A stretch of 64,000 nt of DNA from Saprospiraceae bacterium (lineage in GTDB: Bacteria > Bacteroidota > Bacteroidia > Chitinophagales > Saprospiraceae): the NCBI GenBank assembly GCA_028285085.1, contig JANQQI010000130.1, positions 28,760 through 92,759 of the forward strand, written 5' to 3'. The notes below the pieces were generated by a model that was given only the letters and a program-made list of their open reading frames with translations, was not told the DNA's origin and searched no databases. The position numbers and the translations under genes were made by a program. Of this stretch, positions 54,601 to 63,466 are shown piece after piece (the stretch's first letter is position 1; each line of letters starts with the position of its first letter).

Positions 54601-55368
54601 TTATTCTACGCATTCACAATCATCATTGATCGTTCCCCATTCCGTTCCGACAGGGTTTAATGGACAAGGTGCTCCAATATCAAGTTGCAAATTTGGGCAA
54701 TCGTAGGGTGGCGTATTTTCAACACACTCGCAATCAGGATTAACCAGCCCCATTACATTACCAGGTACATTAAGGTAACATACATCGCCAACGTTAAGCC
54801 CTAAATTCGGGCAATCCATGGCTGTATTATCTGGCTCGCATTCACAATCTTCGTTAATCGTACCGGGGATTGTGCCAGCAATGTCAGCGTAGCAGAAGTC
54901 ACCATAATTCACTTCCAAATCCGGGCAATCATAGGTAATAACATTCGATTCTTCGCATTCGCAATCCGCATTTATGGTACCAGGCTGATTAGGATCGCCA
55001 TTAACCAAGCAATCGTCTCCAACATTCAGCTCTAAATCTGGGCAGTCGAAAGGAATGGTTGTACCTTCACATTCACAATTTTGGTTAACAGTTCCCCACT
55101 CAGTCCCTGCAGCATTTAAAGCACAGTCGTCTCCAATATTAAGATTTAATCCCGGACAATCGACGGTAGTTATTGGTTCACACTCACAATCTGCACTTAC
55201 TGTTCCGGGGGCATTAGCGGTGGTACAATCATCTCCGATATCCAATTGTAGCTCGGGGCAATCAAAAACTGATTTTACAGTGGTATCGTCAATATTTTCT
55301 TTTTGACAGGCAACAAACATCGTTATTGCTAATAAAAAGCTAAAGACGCTTAAGTATGAGAATTTCAT
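54601..55368 (-). CDS. Lipoprotein with six Cys-rich tandem repeats
   Basis: 255 residues. Lipoprotein signal FSFLLAITMFVAC with Cys21. From residue 36 six repeats of about 36 residues follow, each of the form D-C-P-x-L-x-L-x-x-G-D-x-C, a variable middle, G-T-I-N-x-D-C-E-C-E, giving four cysteines per repeat. Repeats 2 and 6 both carry GTEWGT. The middle of each varies in length (GDDCTTANAPGTV, DDCLVNGDPNQPGTI). No enzyme motif. Probably a surface-exposed, disulfide- or metal-stabilised protein. Encoded upstream of the sigma/anti-sigma pair in the same direction (127-base gap), so it could be regulated by or co-transcribed with them. Confidence 0.8.
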   Translation of the reverse strand: MKFSYLSVFSFLLAITMFVACQKENIDDTTVKSVFDCPELQLDIGDDCTTANAPGTVSADCECEPITTVDCPGLNLNIGDDCALNAAGTEWGTVNQNCECEGTTIPFDCPDLELNVGDDCLVNGDPNQPGTINADCECEESNVITYDCPDLEVNYGDFCYADIAGTIPGTINEDCECEPDNTAMDCPNLGLNVGDVCYLNVPGNVMGLVNPDCECVENTPPYDCPNLQLDIGAPCPLNPVGTEWGTINDDCECVE

Positions 55369-55789
55369 TTTTTTAAATTTTGATAGTAAGGAATTAAACT
55401 TATGAGGTGAGTTTTTAAATGAAATAATAAATTCACTTTAACTCATTTCTTAATCGCGATTCACTTACTTATATCCGAGGACTACCTCTAGTGTGACAGC
55501 TGCGTACATTTTTTTGCAAAAAAATGTGTTTTCAATGTCCAAACAAAAGCTCTTGTAACGCCATTCGGACTACTAAAATAGCTGATTTAAAATAAGTTAC
55601 ATACCGATCTTAATGACGCTTCATTTAAAAAGAAAAACGTTTCAGCTAAGTGATTTCACAGGAGCAAATGATTCAAAGTGAAAGCATTTCATTCTCCCTT
55701 AATTATTCGGATATTTTCAAAAGCCAGCCAGCGATTCGCTGATCAAAAATTTATCTCTTAAAGAAAATTATTCTTTCTACCTTTCGGCC
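55369..55789. other. 421-base divergent intergenic region
   Basis: Between the minus-strand lipoprotein and the + strand MFS gene. It is A/T-rich with no ORF. The main feature is a perfect 22-bp palindrome at 55506-55527 (ACATTTTTTTGC and AAAAAAATGT). No full TTTG/TAnnTTTG promoter pair found on either strand. Confidence 0.5.
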
Positions 55790-57130
55790 ATGAACTCTCC
55801 CCTGAGCAGGCGTCAGCAAGTCGGATACGCCTGCGGCATGCTGGGCTATTCGATCTTGATCAATATCATCTCTGTGATGTTGATCTACGTTTATGTACCG
55901 CCCAATCATACCGAGCTCATTCCCTTGATTCCTCAGGTCACAATTCTCGGCATTTTCAGTTTATTATCGCTGGTTGTTGCCAGTGGTCGCTTATTTGATG
56001 CCGTGACGGACCCCTTAATTGCTTTTTTGAGTGACCGGTCCCGGCACAAAAAGGGGCGACGCTTGCCTTTTATGGCTTGGGGACTCTTGCCGGCTGCACT
56101 CTTTTGCTTGCTGGTATTTATACCATTGGAATACGCAGAGAGTACCGCTAATCTTTGGTGGTTGACTTTACTTCAACTTGGTTTTTATTTTTTTCTGACG
56201 GTTTATATTGTGCCGTACAATGCGCTGTTGCCCGAGCTGGCCAAAACCTCCAGTGACCGGGTGACGCTCTCTGCTTGGCTGTCAATCGGCTATGTGGGTG
56301 GCATCGTCGTCTCCTCCCAAACGCCGCTATTGGCTGATGTTTTGCAGGATAGCCTAGCCCTAGCCAGCCGGAATGTAGCCATCCAATGGGCAATCGGTTT
56401 ACTGGCAATTCTAGCTGCACTATTTATGGCCATACCCTTGTGGAGTATCGATGAAAAGAAGCATTGCACAAGTCAGCCCATTACGATCCCCATACGAGTT
56501 GCTTTGCGGCAAACCTTGCGCAATCGCAACTTTTTGCTCTTTGTCATTGCCGAAACCTTTTATTTTGTTTCGGTGACCATCGTCACCAGTGGATTACTTT
56601 ATTATCTGACTGTGCTTCTGGGGCTGGAGGAATCCCTCGGTGGACTTGTTATGGCCACGATGGTACTGACCTCGCTGATTTTTTATCCTTTTGTCAATCG
56701 ATTGGTAAAACGCTTTGGAAAAAAGCGACTTATTATTTTTTGCTTCGCTTATCTGGGTGCCCTTTTGGGTGGTGTCTATTTTATGGGACGCTTGCCTTTT
56801 CCGCCGGCCGCACAAATTTTTGGCTTCGCTATCTTAGCGTCTTTCCCATTAGCCTTTCTGGGTATTTTACCTTTCGCACTCATTGCCGAGTTGGCTGAGC
56901 TCGACGGCCAGGAGACGGGACAACAAAAAGAAGCCATGTACTTCGCGGTACGTAATCTGGCCAACAAATGTGGCCAGACTTGTGGAATTATGACGTTTGC
57001 TATCTTAACCTTGTTTGGCAAAGATCCAGGAAATGACTTTGGTATTCGACTCTCGGGTGTAATTGGTTTTGCCCTTTGTCTACTTGCGGTACTCGCGTTT
57101 AGCCACTTTCGAGAAAATAAAGCAGCGTAA
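55790..57130 (+). CDS. MFS transporter of the GPH (MelB-like) sugar:cation symporter type
   Basis: 446 residues, about 12 membrane helices. RRQQVGYACGMLGYSILINI and GRLFDAVTDPLIAFLSDRSR with HKKGRRLPFMAWG reproduce the GPH family's D-x-x-x-D-P-x-x-G/A-x-x-S-D-x-x-R motif. Later YIVPYNALLPELAKTSSDRV and ELAELDGQETGQQKEAMYFA are also family typical. Such proteins import glycosides or sugars with sodium or protons. No catabolic sugar genes are adjacent. Substrate unknown. Confidence 0.87.
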   Translation: MNSPLSRRQQVGYACGMLGYSILINIISVMLIYVYVPPNHTELIPLIPQVTILGIFSLLSLVVASGRLFDAVTDPLIAFLSDRSRHKKGRRLPFMAWGLLPAALFCLLVFIPLEYAESTANLWWLTLLQLGFYFFLTVYIVPYNALLPELAKTSSDRVTLSAWLSIGYVGGIVVSSQTPLLADVLQDSLALASRNVAIQWAIGLLAILAALFMAIPLWSIDEKKHCTSQPITIPIRVALRQTLRNRNFLLFVIAETFYFVSVTIVTSGLLYYLTVLLGLEESLGGLVMATMVLTSLIFYPFVNRLVKRFGKKRLIIFCFAYLGALLGGVYFMGRLPFPPAAQIFGFAILASFPLAFLGILPFALIAELAELDGQETGQQKEAMYFAVRNLANKCGQTCGIMTFAILTLFGKDPGNDFGIRLSGVIGFALCLLAVLAFSHFRENKAA

Positions 57131-57253
57131 ATCTATTCCTCCAGATGCCCATTTGTCTCCACATCTCCCCTATCCTCTTTTTTTGTCGCTCGAAGGGATA
57201 ATTAAAATTCGTCCGCTCTCCCAAATCGCCACATATAGCACCCGGACCACCTT

Positions 57254-57261
57254 TATTTTTG
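57254..57261 (+). promoter_or_regulatory. Putative -7 box for the secreted T9SS gene at 57362
   Basis: TATTTTTG matches TAnnTTTG about 100 bases before the ATG. The -33 position has no TTTG, so this is only a candidate. Confidence 0.3.
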
Positions 57262-57361
57262 CTCTGTATCCGTACGGAAAATAGCTAGCAACAAAAATTA
57301 TATTCATTCACCGAATGGACTAGCATCTGTATGTCCATTCTACTGCTAAAACTAAAATTTA

Positions 57362-58897
57362 ATGAAAAGATTTATTTTGCTTTTTACCCTCTGCTTGCCT
57401 TTATTCTTAATGGCGCAAAATATTGTCGATAACGGAAGTTTTGAGAATGTGGATCCTCAAGCCGGTTGTAATAATTCTTTTTGCCAAAGTGCATTTAGTA
57501 GCGGTAACCTGGGCGACAATTGGATTTGTTACAGTTCTAATCCTTTTGTTATTCTTAGTAATGCAACTCTTCCCAATATTCCCAGTTTTCCAGCACCAGA
57601 CGGCAATAAATTCGTGGGCATGACTGTCGGAGCTTCACCAACGACCGGCCGAAGTGCTATCGCTTACAGGAATATGACCCCCTGCTTGGATCGCACCTAT
57701 ACCGTCAGTTTTTCCGTCCGTGCTTTTCGAGGTAACGTCAGCTATACGATTGCTGCCACGGATGTTGATCCCGCTGTTCTCTCTACTTGTGATAATATGC
57801 CGAGTTTATTTACCGATATTACCGATGATGATGCCACCTTGGTGGTAGCCAATGGTTATGTTGATGTGGATGATGGATGGGTTGACGTCACTGTCTCAAA
57901 CGTGGATTTTAATTTTCCGTTTAGCTCAACCATTGATGTTTACGAGCACTTAGTCATCTTTCCCACTTTTGATCCCTTAAATAGTGATCCACAAGGATTA
58001 CCGAGTTTTTTACTTTTTGATGATTTAAAAATTGTAGCAGAACCTTTCCCTTGTGAAGAAAGTGTACTGGATCTAGTTGCCTGCCCTACCCAAGGTGATT
58101 TGGGAGCCGTGACGATCTCTTGCCCGGGTATTGCAGAATACGTATGGGAATTGCCCTTCCCCGGAGCAGCCTCAATCACTAATGGGATTGGCTCAACCGG
58201 GATTATCTGGGCTCAGCCAGGCACCTATGTTTTAAAAATGAAAAATGCCAATGGTTGTGAAGATGAGCGCACCTATGTAATTGAAGAAGTTTGTGATCCT
58301 TGCCCAACACCGGCGAATCCGTTTTGCATCAGTGGTCGAGGAGGTGTTACTTTAAACTGGGCAAATACTGGAGCTGACAGTTATATCGTATCGATACGCC
58401 TAAATGATGGTGACTGTGGTTGTCCCGGCGCATCAGGTCTCCCTTTTTCATTACCACCGACGCCAAATAACTTTATTCCTCTGGACGCAAATCTGGCCAC
58501 AAGTTGCTTTTCTTACACAGTGATTCCGGTTTGCGACGACGTCCAAGGAGAAGCATCTGCACCGGCTTGCTACGGAGGGGATAATAATGACTGCCTGAGT
58601 TTCTTCTCGGAAGCGATTGCGCCATCAACAGATGGAGTCAACCCACCGATCATTGCTCCTAATCCTTCTAAAAGACACATCAATATCCGCTGGGAGACTG
58701 CGCCCGGTCTGAGAACCGCATTACACCTCTATGCATTAGATGGGCGATTGCTTAAAACCTTACAGCCCATCGTATCGGATGATGGCATTGTTCGTACCAC
58801 CCGAAATTTGGGCGAAGAACTTGAAAACGGTATCTACATCATTCAGTTTCGCTCGAACCAAGGCAATTACCAGCAGAAGATTGTACTGACCCGCTAG
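57362..58897 (+). CDS. Secreted protein with T9SS type A sorting domain
   Basis: 511 residues. Signal peptide KRFILLFTLCLPLFLMAQ. The first half (about 20-225) resembles a carbohydrate-binding/jelly-roll module (NIVDNGSFENVDPQAG, GNKFVGMTVGASP, CLDRTYTVSFSVRAF). Then a PKD-like segment (CPGIAEYVWELPFPGAAS, GTYVLKMKNANGCED), a fibronectin-like part (PTPANPFCISGRGGVTLNWA) and the type A C-terminal domain (PPIIAPNPSKRHINIRWE, LHLYALDGRLLKTL, LENGIYIIQF, QQKIVLTR). Cysteine-rich. Expected to be exported by T9SS. Function unknown. Confidence 0.85.
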   Translation: MKRFILLFTLCLPLFLMAQNIVDNGSFENVDPQAGCNNSFCQSAFSSGNLGDNWICYSSNPFVILSNATLPNIPSFPAPDGNKFVGMTVGASPTTGRSAIAYRNMTPCLDRTYTVSFSVRAFRGNVSYTIAATDVDPAVLSTCDNMPSLFTDITDDDATLVVANGYVDVDDGWVDVTVSNVDFNFPFSSTIDVYEHLVIFPTFDPLNSDPQGLPSFLLFDDLKIVAEPFPCEESVLDLVACPTQGDLGAVTISCPGIAEYVWELPFPGAASITNGIGSTGIIWAQPGTYVLKMKNANGCEDERTYVIEEVCDPCPTPANPFCISGRGGVTLNWANTGADSYIVSIRLNDGDCGCPGASGLPFSLPPTPNNFIPLDANLATSCFSYTVIPVCDDVQGEASAPACYGGDNNDCLSFFSEAIAPSTDGVNPPIIAPNPSKRHINIRWETAPGLRTALHLYALDGRLLKTLQPIVSDDGIVRTTRNLGEELENGIYIIQFRSNQGNYQQKIVLTR

Positions 58898-58923
58898 AGC
58901 AAATCTAATACAATCTTCAACCA

Positions 58924-58954
58924 GGTCTATCTCCGCTGGAGGTAGACCTTTTTA
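58924..58954 (+). terminator. Terminator after the T9SS gene
   Basis: AGGTCTAtCTCC, GCTG loop, GAGgTAGACCT (one mismatch), followed by TTTTT. Confidence 0.8.
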
Positions 58955-59408
58955 ATTCCTATTTTCAAAATAGCTGTTGTCGGATTTTTATCACTACTAT
59001 GAGTTTCTGCGTTCTACTCCAGAGTACATCGTGCACGACGCTCAAAAAATGCTTATCTTAAATAAGAACACCAATTCAAAATGCACATCCCTAGCTTGAA
59101 GAAAATAACTCAAGCCAATTGCTTCCTGTTTTTCTAGTGCATTTCCTATCATTTCCCACGCTTTAGGCAGCGTCCTTTTATGTCGGTCGTCTGCCTCACA
59201 CACGCAGGCAATGCCTGTCTCAGAACATCTTTCCCAAAACTTTTCTCACTTTTTTCAAAAAAAGTGAAGCCTCTCTGTCTTTAGTGGCGTGATAAGGGTG
59301 AACCTAGTCAATTACAATGCAGCGGTAAAACATTAAAAAGCGTGATCGATGGTAACGTCCATCGGCCGGTAAAAAAATGTATTCAACCATACTAAAATCT
59401 GCATTATA
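58955..59408. other. 454-base intergenic region with inverted repeats before the second sigma gene
   Basis: No convincing ORF. Inverted repeats: CAGGCA-a-TGCCTG near 59205-59217, a TCACTTTTTT/AAAAAAGTGA type repeat near 59249-59270, and CGATGG-taacgt-CCATCG at 59347-59364, 45 bases before the sigma gene, which could be an operator. No full promoter pair found. Confidence 0.45.
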
Positions 59409-60002
59409 ATGAAAAGAAAAGAAAAAATCACCGAAGGTTCAAATTCCGATTTAGAGGATTTACGTCTCCAAAAATCAACCACCATTGAATCTATCTTAAG
59501 AGATGAGAAAACATTTAACCTATTACTACTCACCGCGCAACGCTATTGCCCGGTAAACATCGAGCCGGAAGAAGTCGTATTGCAGTTATTTGGAAAATTT
59601 TTGACGAAATACACTCGAAAACTGCACCTGAAATTAGTCAGTAAAGATCGACGACTACCCTTTTTGATCCAGTCTGTGAAAAACAGTGCTATAGACCACT
59701 ATCGAAAAGAAAAGCGACGCAGAAGATTGAATGGAGGAGATGACCTGCCGGATTTAGCCGATGAGGACGGGGAGATTAAAATCATGGCGTTTCCCACCGA
59801 AAAATTTTGGGAAACGATCTATACCTCGCTGGACGAACAAAGTGCGGAAATCCTGAAACTTTGGGCCGAAGAAGGCTACAAATTAAAAGAAATCGGGGAA
59901 CTACTCGGCATCAATCACAAAACCGTTGAAACCAAAAAGAGACGAGCCATTGAGAAACTACGCAAGTCAGGCAAAATGACCCAATTTATTGACCATTTAT
60001 AA
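59409..60002 (+). CDS. ECF-like sigma-70 family sigma factor
   Basis: 197 residues, charged N-terminal 30 residues. Region 2 is partly recognisable (AQRYCPVNIEPEEVVLQLFG, RRLPFLIQSVKNSAIDHYRK); region 4 is clear (LDEQSAEILKLWAEEGYKLK, EIGELLGINHKTVETKKRRA). The region between is acidic (LPDLADEDGEIKI). Not followed by an anti-sigma gene; instead a soluble unknown protein and a small membrane peptide follow in the same direction. Target genes unknown. Confidence 0.8.
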   Translation: MKRKEKITEGSNSDLEDLRLQKSTTIESILRDEKTFNLLLLTAQRYCPVNIEPEEVVLQLFGKFLTKYTRKLHLKLVSKDRRLPFLIQSVKNSAIDHYRKEKRRRRLNGGDDLPDLADEDGEIKIMAFPTEKFWETIYTSLDEQSAEILKLWAEEGYKLKEIGELLGINHKTVETKKRRAIEKLRKSGKMTQFIDHL

Positions 60003-60033
60003 GCCATTACAAACTTTCAAAAATAAAGTTATC

Positions 60034-60504
60034 ATGAGTTGTAACCCTTCAAAGGTACGTCACAAAACAAAACATCAAACACATATGGAAAAGAGTACCC
60101 AGAATGCTGCGGACGGTTTAACACCTTCTCGCTGCTTAAACCAACTTTTCGAGAAAGAAAACACGGGCTTTGACTTAGACGAACTGGAAGACGGAGAAAT
60201 AAAGGTACTGGTTCGTTTTATTACCGCCTACGTTTTAAACTACCAAGACGCTCTACAGAAAGTATTAGAGAAGACGACTGTAAAATCACTGAGAAAAATA
60301 GCTGAGAAAAGCTTTACTGACTCCTTTTGCGATGCGGTCACCGGAATGGCAATGTTAGTTAGAAAACAAAACCTGTGCACTTTACAGGAAATTGATAACT
60401 ACACTAACAATCGTTACCGCAGAATCATGCAACGCCTGAATTTGGCGTCGCAAAGACAGGAAGAATCCGAAACGATCGACGAAGGGGAGTTAAGCATGAT
60501 TTAG
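60034..60504 (+). CDS. Hypothetical soluble protein downstream of the sigma gene
   Basis: 156 residues from ATG 60034 (the frame opens at a TTG at 59989, overlapping the sigma gene; ATG 60085 is a further possibility). Helical, charged, without membrane segments or signal. Middle segment LEDGEIKVLVRFITAYVLNY, then QKVLEKTTVKSLRKIAEKSF, and QNLCTLQEIDNYTNNRYRRI. I do not recognise a family. Its position 32 bases after the sigma factor suggests a co-expressed regulator, possibly an anti-sigma factor of a new type, but there is no sequence proof. Confidence 0.55.
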   Translation: MSCNPSKVRHKTKHQTHMEKSTQNAADGLTPSRCLNQLFEKENTGFDLDELEDGEIKVLVRFITAYVLNYQDALQKVLEKTTVKSLRKIAEKSFTDSFCDAVTGMAMLVRKQNLCTLQEIDNYTNNRYRRIMQRLNLASQRQEESETIDEGELSMI

Positions 60505-60519
60505 AAGATATCAACGACT

Positions 60520-60537
60520 GATGCACAACCGTGCATC
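60520..60537. repeat. Short perfect inverted repeat between the two unknown genes
   Basis: GATGCAC-aacc-GTGCATC. No T-run follows, so it is not a typical terminator; may be an operator. Confidence 0.4.
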
Positions 60538-60673
60538 CATCATTACCACACTAAAATACTTGTTGCCTGCAATATTGTTACGCCTGAAGGTACAGACACT
60601 TTTAGGAAACGCTATCGCTGTGCGAAGTAAGATAGAAAACCATTTATTTTTAATTCTTTAAACTTTATAAGAC

Positions 60674-60907
60674 ATGAAAAATCTATTGAAGCGCCGTTCA
60701 TTGTTGTTGTTGTTGGGACTTTTGGGATTAACTTTGTTGTTGCTGTTATTGAATAATAGCAGTTTGTTGGCCGCCAACATTCACATCAGTGACATCGACA
60801 TTGATACCATTCAAAGCATAAGCGACATCTCCATTCAGCAAACCATCGATGCATCCATAGCAACACCAATCATTAAGTCCATTGCTAGTGGCATCATCAT
60901 CGGCTAA
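60674..60907 (+). CDS. Small membrane-anchored Ile/Asp/Ser-rich peptide
   Basis: 77 residues, ATG start. KNLLKRRSLLLLLGLLGLTL then LLLLLNNSSLLAAN form a positively charged N terminus and a long hydrophobic segment (signal peptide or anchor). The remaining 42 residues are I/S/D-rich with repeated I-x-D-I, I-Q-S-I-S-D-I and SIQQTIDASIATPIIKSIAS. No cysteines. No family recognised. It could be a secreted amyloid-like or pore-like peptide, a phasin-like anchor, or noise, but a clean ATG, own terminator downstream (60946) and an upstream gap argue for a real gene. Confidence 0.5.
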   Translation: MKNLLKRRSLLLLLGLLGLTLLLLLLNNSSLLAANIHISDIDIDTIQSISDISIQQTIDASIATPIIKSIASGIIIG

Positions 60908-60945
60908 AAGCCATCCCAATAAAATGTTTTACCGCCTGGATACTC

Positions 60946-60982
60946 ATCCCCTTTGCACCGTCGTCCTGCAAAGGGGATTTTT
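60946..60982 (+). terminator. Terminator after the small peptide gene
   Basis: ATCCCCTTTGCA and its complement TGCAAAGGGGAT around a 9-base loop, then TTTTT. Confidence 0.82.
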
Positions 60983-61031
60983 CTTGCCTCAGATTATTGA
61001 TTTGAGCTGAGCATTTTTGCAGATTTCGCCT

Positions 61032-61039
61032 TAGATTTG
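61032..61039 (+). promoter_or_regulatory. Putative -7 box for manC
   Basis: TAGATTTG matches TAnnTTTG. A start near 61046 would lie after the alternative GTG at 61039, supporting the ATG at 61075 as manC start. The -33 box is not clear. Confidence 0.35.
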
Positions 61040-61074
61040 TGCCTGATTTTAAACTCAGGTATACCCTGGCATTT

Positions 61075-62181
61075 ATGACGAACAATACCTATGTGGCCAT
61101 CATGGCCGGTGGCATTGGAAGCCGATTTTGGCCAGCCAGCCGCACCGCACGCCCCAAACAGTTTATGGATATTCTCGGGGTAGGCAAATCACTCATCCGA
61201 CTTACTTTCGAACGATTCTTGGAACTGGCTCCTGCTGAGAATATCTTCATCGTGACCAATGGCATGTATAAAGATTTGGTGAAAGCCCATTTGCCGGAAC
61301 TGACCGACAATCAAATTCTGTGCGAACCCTCTCGGAACAACACCGGCCCTTGTGTCGCCTATACTGCTTTCAAACTACAAGCTTTGAATCCGGATGCCAA
61401 CTTTATCATCGCGCCTTCGGATCATGTGGTTTTAAAAGAAAACATCTTCATCGAAGCCTTACGGAAAGCATTGGACTTCACCGCCCGCGAAGCGGCACTT
61501 TGTACCTTAGGTATCCGGCCCTCTCGCCCGGATACAGGCTATGGCTACATTAATTATGATCAGCAAAACGTGGAGCCGCCGCACAGCAATGATAATATTG
61601 GTGGGGTACATAAAGTGATACAATTTACCGAGAAGCCGCAGCTGGACCGTGCTAAAGCATTTTTAGCCAGCGGTGATTACCTCTGGAATGCCGGTATTTT
61701 TATTTGGCGTGCTAGTTCCATCCTATCAGCCTTTCAAAGTCATGCCACTGAGATTTACAATATTCTCAAAGCCGGTAGCACACACTACAATACAGACAAC
61801 GAGCAAGCATTTATCGACGAATTCTATCCCCAAACGCCGAGCATCTCTGTCGACTTCGCTATTATGGAAAAGGCCGAGAATATTTATACCATTCCCACTG
61901 ATTTTGGTTGGTCGGATCTCGGAACCTGGGCTTCTTTGCACGCCGAAACGGAGCAGGATGAATACGGGAATGTCCTCCAAGGACAGAATATCATCATCGA
62001 CGATGTGACCAATAGTCTCGTTCGTGTTCCAAAAGAAAAACTCGTCATCTTACGCGATATTGACAATTACATTATCGTGGACGAAGAAGATGTCCTCATG
62101 ATTTATCCAAAATCAAAAGAACAAGAAATCAAGCAAGTCACCAAGACACTCGGAGAAGATGGTCACACTAGTTTTTTGTAG
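61075..62181 (+). CDS. manC: Mannose-1-phosphate guanylyltransferase
   Basis: 368 residues from ATG 61075 (the frame is open to a GTG at 61039). Nucleotidyltransferase motif AIMAGGIGSRFWPASRTARP with KQFMDILG, FIIAPSDHVVLKENIF, VIQFTEKPQLDRAKAFLASG, NAGIFIWRASSILSAF and SVDFAIMEKAENIYTIPTDFGWSDLGTW are the ManC/RfbM/GMP family. Lacks the C-terminal PMI cupin of bifunctional AlgA/ManC; a cupin with that fold lies separately at 50262. Makes GDP-mannose, precursor for the Gmd-type gene at 33380. Confidence 0.92.
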   Translation: MTNNTYVAIMAGGIGSRFWPASRTARPKQFMDILGVGKSLIRLTFERFLELAPAENIFIVTNGMYKDLVKAHLPELTDNQILCEPSRNNTGPCVAYTAFKLQALNPDANFIIAPSDHVVLKENIFIEALRKALDFTAREAALCTLGIRPSRPDTGYGYINYDQQNVEPPHSNDNIGGVHKVIQFTEKPQLDRAKAFLASGDYLWNAGIFIWRASSILSAFQSHATEIYNILKAGSTHYNTDNEQAFIDEFYPQTPSISVDFAIMEKAENIYTIPTDFGWSDLGTWASLHAETEQDEYGNVLQGQNIIIDDVTNSLVRVPKEKLVILRDIDNYIIVDEEDVLMIYPKSKEQEIKQVTKTLGEDGHTSFL

Positions 62182-62275
62182 TAGACATCAAAGAATAATA
62201 GCTTCATTTTGAGGAGAATATTTTTTGACTGCTTCTAAAAAGCTTATTTTAGCGACTTATCTATAATTCATCGGA

Positions 62276-63466
62276 TTGGAAAACAGAAACACGCCAAGAA
62301 CCAAGATTGCCCTGGTAGCCAACTCTACCTGGAACATCTATAATTTTCGGCTGAATTTAGTCAAAGAATTCGAGCGCCTTGGTTGTGATATTCTGGTAAT
62401 TGCGCCGGTTGACGAATATATTCACTATCTCAACGAAGCTTCCAATATCCGACATATCCCGTTGCGTAGCCTCTCTCGAAAGAGCACCAATCCTTTACGA
62501 GACGCTCGGCTCACTTTCGAGCTTTATCGTATCTATCGCCGAGAGCAGCCCGATGTCATTATTCATTATACCATCAAGCCAAACATTTTTGGTAATCTGG
62601 CGGCGCGTATGACGCGCATTAAATCCATCTGTGTCGTAACAGGGTTGGGATATACGTTTTTGAATGAAGGCCTCACCAAGAAAATCTCACAGTTGCTATA
62701 TCGTTTTTCTTTCCGCTACAGCGCTAAAGTGGTCTTCGAAAACCAAGACGATCGACAGCTCTTTGTTGAAAGAGGGTTGGTTGCGACCGAACAAAGTCGA
62801 GCCTTTCCCGGCTGCGGTGTCAATACGAGCTTTTTCCGGCCGAGCCGACAGGCTCGGAAACAGGAACATCTCCGTTTTCTGTTCGTCGGACGTTTATTGT
62901 ACGATAAGGGGATTGTAGAATTTGTGGAAGCGGCAAAAATTATTCGACAACAATTTCCCGAAGTGGAATTTTGGGTGGTCGGCGAACTCGACTCCGGAAA
63001 CCCTTCCGCGATTAGTAAAGCCCAGCTCGTCAACTGGATCGATCAAAAATACATTTACTACCACGGTACTACCACGGATATTCGTGCCTTCATCCGTCAA
63101 GTAGATGTGATTGTTCTTCCCTCCTATCGAGAAGGTTTACCTAAAGTCATCCTGGAAGGCATGTCTATGGGTAAGCCGGTGATTACTACACTCACGGCAG
63201 GTTGCAAAGAAACGGTAGAAGATGGCCGCAACGGCTTTTTGGTCCCAATCAAAGATAGCCAAGCACTTGCACAGGTCATCACCAAGGTATTGCAAATGGA
63301 TGACATTGATCGCGAGGTGATGGGACATCTGAGTCGTAAAAAAGCCCTCGCAGAATTTGATGATCGCCTCATTGTTAATGCTTATCTCGAGTTGATCAAC
63401 GCGCTCTTGCCTTCATCCAAGCAAGTAAGCACCTCCAAATCTGCGCCTCGTCTTAAGACCCGCTAA
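62276..63466 (+). CDS. Glycosyltransferase family 4
   Basis: 396 residues, TTG start (no ATG nearby; MENRNTPRTKIALVANSTWN). N-terminal IYNFRLNLVKEFERLGCDIL, HYTIKPNIFGNLAARMTRIK and VVTGLGYTFLNEG are shared with capsule GT4 enzymes; C-terminal half FLFVGRLLYDKGIVEFVEAA, FWVVGELDSGNPSAISKAQL, VDVIVLPSYREGLPKVILEG (E-G-x-P-x-V-I-L-E) and GKPVITTLTAGCKETV. Separate from the large locus but close to manC, 95 bases downstream. Its stop overlaps the stop region of the convergent gene by 4 bases. Confidence 0.88.
   Translation: MENRNTPRTKIALVANSTWNIYNFRLNLVKEFERLGCDILVIAPVDEYIHYLNEASNIRHIPLRSLSRKSTNPLRDARLTFELYRIYRREQPDVIIHYTIKPNIFGNLAARMTRIKSICVVTGLGYTFLNEGLTKKISQLLYRFSFRYSAKVVFENQDDRQLFVERGLVATEQSRAFPGCGVNTSFFRPSRQARKQEHLRFLFVGRLLYDKGIVEFVEAAKIIRQQFPEVEFWVVGELDSGNPSAISKAQLVNWIDQKYIYYHGTTTDIRAFIRQVDVIVLPSYREGLPKVILEGMSMGKPVITTLTAGCKETVEDGRNGFLVPIKDSQALAQVITKVLQMDDIDREVMGHLSRKKALAEFDDRLIVNAYLELINALLPSSKQVSTSKSAPRLKTR

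Noticed and set aside
54601..55368. CRISPR-like regular repeats
   Set aside because: The periodicity comes from protein repeats of about 36 residues in an open frame; DNA repeats are diverged and there are no spacers.
56464..56898. 144-residue alternative-frame ORF inside the MFS gene
   Set aside because: Same strand but other frame; the transporter frame carries the GPH motif and membrane helices.
57063..57284. 73-residue + strand ORF at the end of the MFS gene
   Set aside because: Overlaps the transporter in another frame and runs into non-coding sequence; no support.
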